Shown here: in pieces, positions 32,609-35,576 of the stretch | Layout: every line of letters starts with the position of its first letter | Numbering within the stretch: position 1 is the first letter of the stretch | Source of the DNA: CAYNOZ01 sp964398955 | GTDB lineage: Archaea > Methanobacteriota_B > Thermococci > Thermococcales > CAYNOZ01 | Length of the DNA stretch: 35,576 nt | Reading direction: 5' to 3' | Assembly: GCA_964398955.1 (NCBI GenBank) | Contig: CAYNOZ010000007.1 | Span: 1-35,576 of the forward strand | The notes under the pieces: generated by a model | Seen by the model: only the letters and a program-made list of their open reading frames with translations | What the model was told of the DNA's origin: nothing | The model's database searches: none | Position numbers and translations under genes: made by a program

Positions 32609-33709
32609 ATGATGGGAGAAAAGACTATCGTCTGCGGGATTTTGGATCTTACCGTGAGGAAGGAGGGTCTGCTCGTCAAGGAGTATTCCAACGCCCAGGG
32701 GTATATCCGGGGGGAGACGGAAGACTTGTATTCCGCTACAAAACAGGCGATGGACAAATACGTGGAGAAGGTTCGGAACGAGGAATATCCCTTATTTTTG
32801 AGAAACGATACCTTCAGGGTAGAGAAGGCGGAAAACACTAAAGAGTACGATTATTGGGCTAGGATCCCCGTCTCCGATGTTCGGGGCGGCATTTGGGTTC
32901 CCATCAAGCCCCATCAGGAAATTAGCGGGGACATGGACGTCCACGATTCCAAGATCGTCCGGAAGGAATACGGTTTCGAGCTCCACCTGTCCGTCTCCTT
33001 CGAGGTATCGTCTCAAACTCCCGAGAGTATCCTCTCCGTGGATCTGGGCGAAAGGGTGATGGCGACGACCGTGTCGTCCGCCGACAACGGGACCCCGGAA
33101 TTCCACGGGAGAAAAGTTCGGGAGATTAGAAGGCACCACGCCTGGCTCCGAAAGAGGCTGCAGGAGAAGGGTCCGGCTAAGAAGGTTGAAGAGATGTCGG
33201 ACAAGGAGAAGCGGAAAGTCGGGGATATTCTACACAAAATTTCGAGGAAGATAGTTGACAGAGCCGATGAAAACAGTTCCCTAATCGTCATCGGCGATTT
33301 GAAGGGAATTGGAAACGGGGATACGGGGAAAGGAGGGCGCATGAACCGAATAGCGAACTCCATGCCCTACTGGAAGCTGACGAGGATGATGGAATATAAG
33401 GCGAAAGAAGAAGGATTGCAGGTCGTGAAAATAGACGAGAAAGATACTTCCAGGACCTGTCACAAGTGTGGAAGCGAAAACACTTCGAGACCGACCCAGG
33501 GAAAGTTCACCTGTAACACCTGCGGTCTGAAGGACTACAACGCCGACCTGAACGGAGCCAAAAACATTTTGCAGAGGTTTCTCGCCTACACGGTGGGAAA
33601 CGGGGCTTCCGTGAACAAGCCCATAACCAAGGTGTATAGCGAAAAACACAAAATGGGGAACCTAGAAAAAGTCCTTGGAAGCTCCCTCCTAACGAGTGGA
33701 ACAAGTTAG
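32609..33709 (+). CDS. tnpB: TnpB, RNA-guided nuclease-like protein
   Basis: A 366-residue compact TnpB. SILSVDLGERVMATTV holds the RuvC-I Asp (about 145); SLIVIGDLKGIGNGD is the RuvC-II strand, but the usual catalytic Glu is Gly (about 229) before Asp-Leu; TCHKCGSENTSRP and FTCNTCGLKDYN form the four-Cys zinc finger; KDYNADLNGAKNIL holds the RuvC-III Asp. TnpB proteins cut DNA guided by an RNA made from the element's right end. The Gly means activity is uncertain unless another acidic residue replaces it. ATG 32609 (or 32612) is preferred to TTG 32591. TAG stop. Confidence 0.85.
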   Translation: MMGEKTIVCGILDLTVRKEGLLVKEYSNAQGYIRGETEDLYSATKQAMDKYVEKVRNEEYPLFLRNDTFRVEKAENTKEYDYWARIPVSDVRGGIWVPIKPHQEISGDMDVHDSKIVRKEYGFELHLSVSFEVSSQTPESILSVDLGERVMATTVSSADNGTPEFHGRKVREIRRHHAWLRKRLQEKGPAKKVEEMSDKEKRKVGDILHKISRKIVDRADENSSLIVIGDLKGIGNGDTGKGGRMNRIANSMPYWKLTRMMEYKAKEEGLQVVKIDEKDTSRTCHKCGSENTSRPTQGKFTCNTCGLKDYNADLNGAKNILQRFLAYTVGNGASVNKPITKVYSEKHKMGNLEKVLGSSLLTSGTS

Positions 33710-33724
33710 GCGGGTGCAGTTCAC
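33672..33724 (+). ncRNA. Right end and probable 3' part of the reRNA/omega RNA
   Basis: In IS605-type elements the guide RNA is processed from the tnpB 3' end and right end, with the guide lying just downstream. Here CCTAAC (33688-33693) pairs with GTTAGG (33705-33710) over the tnpB stop, followed by GGGTGCAG and TCAC. The guide would begin at 33725 (TAACGATTATTTACC). Transcript limits are not visible; this is an expectation from the family. Confidence 0.45.
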
Positions 33725-33758
33725 TAACGATTATTTACCAAATTTTGAAGGGAGACAC

Positions 33759-34013
33759 ATGAAGAAAAATGAGGAAACCTTGAAGGAAAGGATAATTGTA
33801 GATCCTAAGGTTTTGGCAGGAAAACCGGTGGTCAAGGGAACCAGAATTCCCGTTTATGTGATACTAGAAGCGATTGAGGCAGGTCAGACGATAAAAGATA
33901 TCACAGAAACCTACCCCGATTTAAACGAAAAGGACGTTAAGGCCGCAATTAGATACGCTACCGAAATTGTCGAAAGAGAGGAAGTGAGGAAAAAGGAATC
34001 GGTGGCTCAGTAG
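33759..34013 (+). CDS. DUF433 antitoxin (copy 2)
   Basis: An 84-residue DUF433 protein beginning at ATG 33759 after AAGGGAGA. KERIIVDPKVLAGKPVVKGT, RIPVYVILEAIEAGQTIKDI and TETYPDLNEKDVKAAIRYAT show the full family pattern. The gene ends with TAG, and the toxin frame follows in the same reading frame with no start codon, so readthrough would fuse antitoxin and toxin. It begins 35 bases after the TnpB element's right end, whose insertion separated it from older upstream DNA. Confidence 0.82.
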   Translation: MKKNEETLKERIIVDPKVLAGKPVVKGTRIPVYVILEAIEAGQTIKDITETYPDLNEKDVKAAIRYATEIVEREEVRKKESVAQ

Positions 34014-34358
34014 AAGCTACTGGTCGATGAAAATATTCCTCCCTCCGTTACTAAGTTCTTGAGCAGGAGAGGACATGATGTCCTGGCGATAAGGAATATT
34101 GCAATGGGAGCCGATGACGAAAGCGTGGTAAGGATTTCAATCGAGGAGGACAGATTTCTACTGACTCAGGATTTGGATATGGGACACATCTATTATTTTT
34201 CTAAGAGAGAAAAATTGGGGATTATAGTAATAAGACCTAGAATACAGACCGCTGGGAACATAAAAAGTATTTTAAAGGATTTCTTGCCCGATATTGAGAA
34301 AAGGAGAGAAAAAGTGCTATATATAGTGGAAGAAACAGGATATAGAATACGGAGATAG
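34014..34358 (+). pseudogene. DUF5615 PIN-like toxin lacking a start codon
   Basis: Directly after the TAG, in frame, comes KLLVDENIPPSVTKFLSRRG, then HDVLAIRNIAMGADDESVVR and RFLLTQDLDMGHIYYF. This is a complete DUF5615 domain with DEN, the Ala-Asp-Asp and Gln-Asp-Leu-Asp acidic sites. The family normally starts Met-Lys-Leu-Leu, but TAG stands where ATG is expected. TTG 34059 would remove the catalytic DEN. So either inactive, or made only as a UAG-readthrough fusion with DUF433. Its 3' end overlaps the truncated hicA. Confidence 0.7.
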
Positions 34359-34448
34359 AATTATACGACTACTGGTTCTTCCTATAATTTTGAATAAGGC
34401 TCGAGTAAGTGCTTTCACCACTTCCTTCCCGGAAAATTTCCGAGTCAA
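34317..34448 (-). pseudogene. hicA: Truncated HicA toxin
   Basis: Starts at TTG 34448 overlapping the hicB stop (TTGA). TRKFSGKEVVKALTRALFKI then IGRTSSR matches the HicA N-terminus (usual Ser-Gly-Lys-Glu-Val start), but the catalytic His region that normally follows, Gly-Ser-His, reads Ser-Ser-Arg and the frame passes into the DUF5615 gene's antisense. It ends after 43 residues, against about 60-80 in intact proteins. Toxin lost by the adjacent junction. Confidence 0.6.
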
Positions 34449-34657
34449 GGTATCTCCACGGATTCGAGGTCCTCTTCGGGAACGCCACTATCCTCGTAGT
34501 AGAGTTCCAGCGCTTCTTGGAGATTCTTGAGGGCTTCTTCCGGATTATCTCCCTGGCTGGTAACGGATGTTTCGGTATCCTTTGCTATCCAGATCTCTTC
34601 CCCTTTCCAAACTAGATAAGGGTTCCTTTCTTCCGGCAACTTCGGTTTCGTCGTCAT
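34445..34657 (-). CDS. HicB-like antitoxin
   Basis: A 70-residue HicB-fold protein. NPYLVWKGEEIWIAKDTETS, VTSQGDNPEEALKNLQEALE and LYYEDSGVPEEDLESVEIP show the partial RNase H-like strand followed by the Gly-Asp-X-Pro-Glu-Glu-Ala-Leu helix diagnostic of the family. I start at ATG 34657; a longer frame to 34756 has no family sequence. Stop overlaps the start of the hicA fragment, the normal order being hicB then hicA here. Confidence 0.78.
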   Translation of the reverse strand: MTTKPKLPEERNPYLVWKGEEIWIAKDTETSVTSQGDNPEEALKNLQEALELYYEDSGVPEEDLESVEIP

Positions 34658-34799
34658 TCCATATTCTCTTTTGTTCCTCTTTTTTGTTAACTGACGACGA
34701 TGTGGGGTATTGTCGGTTGTGGGAAAAACATCCAAATTTCTAAACTGCCGGACCATTTCAAAGAGCCGGTGTTTGTAAATGCCGTTAGGAGAATAGACT

Positions 34800-34875
34800 A
34801 CATAGGTTATGTATTTAAGAGATAGATTCTACCTATGCATAGGTTAGATTTTTAAATGATTGAATTTACCTATGT
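34800..34875. promoter_or_regulatory. Three-site operator and promoter of an AbiEi-like gene
   Basis: ACCTATGCATAGGT (34831-34844) is a perfect 14-bp palindrome. Half-sites ACATAGGT (34800-34807) and ACCTATGT (34868-34875) flank it in opposite orientation at about 24-bp centre spacing. A TATA box (ATTTTTAAAT, 34848-34857) lies between the palindrome and the last half-site, four bases before the ATG. The arrangement fits cooperative autorepression. Confidence 0.65.
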
Positions 34876-34878
34876 AAT

Positions 34879-35496
34879 ATGTTGTTAGAGAAGCCTAAAA
34901 GAGAAAGAGGCTTTAAAAAAGGACGTATCATTCGCGTGCTCCTAGATTATGACGGGGAGGATATTACCAAATACAAAGTTGCAAAGTTAGCGAACGTTTC
35001 GGAACCCTGGTGCAGAGAGTACACGGAGCGATTGGAATCCAGAGATATTCTCCGAGACACTGAGGTTCTCGACCCAAGGAAACTCTACGAAGAATGGAGA
35101 AAGATCCGTATAGAACCAAACTCTTTGTCCGTGTCTCTTCAAAAGCCCCTCCAGGTTATTCAAAAGGCGAATCTGGACTACGCCTTGACCACGTATCAAG
35201 GGGAAAATGTGGTCCAAGGAATGCTATTTCCTTCGGTGACTGATTTCTATGTGCGGGAAAAGGAGATTGAAAATTGGCTCGATCTCGTCAAAGAAAAAGG
35301 TCTCCTTGGTGGAAAAAACACCAGATTAAGGGCGACTGATGAACATGTCTTCTTTCACAGGCAGAAATTCGAAGGGATAAATATCGTTTCAACCCCCCAA
35401 CTGGTTGTTGACCTGTTGGATGAGGGTGGACCATGTGAAGAAGCGGGGGAAAGCCTAATAGAAAAGTTACATGACAGCCTTCATACATCTCTTTAA
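34879..35496 (+). CDS. AbiEi-like regulator/antitoxin (second, different)
   Basis: A 205-residue protein. RIIRVLLDYDGEDITKYKVA and KLANVSEPWCREYTERLESR form a winged helix; ANLDYALTTYQGENVVQGML, FPSVTDFYVREKEIENWLDL and EGINIVSTPQLVVDLLDEGG follow the AbiEi C-terminal fold. It is shorter than the copy at 31,471 and not closely related. No nucleotidyltransferase toxin is seen in the 80 bp before the window ends; it could lie beyond. The ATG sits only about 22 bases after the TATA box, so the message is nearly leaderless. Confidence 0.72.
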   Translation: MLLEKPKRERGFKKGRIIRVLLDYDGEDITKYKVAKLANVSEPWCREYTERLESRDILRDTEVLDPRKLYEEWRKIRIEPNSLSVSLQKPLQVIQKANLDYALTTYQGENVVQGMLFPSVTDFYVREKEIENWLDLVKEKGLLGGKNTRLRATDEHVFFHRQKFEGINIVSTPQLVVDLLDEGGPCEEAGESLIEKLHDSLHTSL

Positions 35497-35576
35497 ATGA
35501 GTTTTTTCTTTTTACCCGACTCCCCTCCAATTGGCTTTCGAAAGAGCCAGAGGGTTTTCCGAGTGCGACAGCTGTG

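Larger units (their letters stand above)
32482..33724 (+). mobile_element. IS200/IS605-family element with tnpB only
   Basis: The left end has a perfect 7-bp hairpin (CCTAATC-CCT-GATTAGG, 32488-32504). The right end has CCTAAC/GTTAGG arms, GGGTGCAG and TCAC (33721-33724). Between 32,505 and 32,600 CTCACCTC and GAGGTGAG form a second inverted repeat. There is no tnpA, so the element would need a Y1 transposase in trans. The boundaries are estimated from hairpins and the shared terminal TCAC. Confidence 0.6.

Noticed and set aside
1..35576. CRISPR array
   Set aside because: No series of regularly spaced direct repeats was seen; repeats found are two or three copies hundreds of bases apart.

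Overview
The window looks like accessory chromosome of a euryarchaeon. Archaeal signs are a TrmB-family sugar regulator beside a site matching the halobacterial TrmB motif, TATA-type promoters close to start codons, and families common in archaea: HVO_A0114, DUF433/DUF5615, AbiEi-like regulators, a compact TnpB and an Agl3/SQD1-type enzyme. No rRNA or intact tRNA is visible and I cannot name a genus.

Positions ~350-19,500 form an AT-rich surface-glycan island. It holds GT4 and GT2 glycosyltransferases, a Wzx-like flippase, two polysaccharide-deacetylase-fold proteins, four related alkaline-phosphatase/sulfatase-fold proteins, a methyltransferase, a radical SAM/SPASM protein, and an acetyltransferase-dehydrogenase-aminotransferase set for a diacetamido uronic acid nucleotide sugar. 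Two decayed transposases interrupt it. On the left it abuts a truncated, GC-rich glycosyltransferase preceded by a TnpB-element-like right end. On the right the composition becomes GC-rich at a UDP-sugar epimerase (19,521).

Positions ~20,500-30,500 are mainly GC-rich. They carry an oxidoreductase remnant, a 550-residue HTH/AbiEi-like/nucleotidyltransferase fusion, a polyprenyl-phosphate-type GT2, and a compact minus-strand operon: a type I phosphodiesterase-like protein, a UDP-sulfoquinovose-synthase-like enzyme with an extra Cys-rich N-terminus, and a thioredoxin. A TrmB regulator is divergent from this operon, and the shared intergenic region holds TACT-N8-GAGTA. I read this as a sugar-responsive sulfosugar module.

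Interleaved from 22,781 to 35,500 is a dense toxin-antitoxin region: DUF4258/DUF2283, PLD-like/PIN, HVO_A0114, a second DUF2283, two DUF433/DUF5615 pairs, two AbiEi-like proteins, HicB with a truncated HicA, and a TnpB element. Antitoxin-like halves are mostly intact while several partner toxins are absent or broken, often at UAG codons. Three copies of the 3' end of trmB flank two successive toxin-antitoxin segments, as if they were inserted as cassettes at that gene's end.
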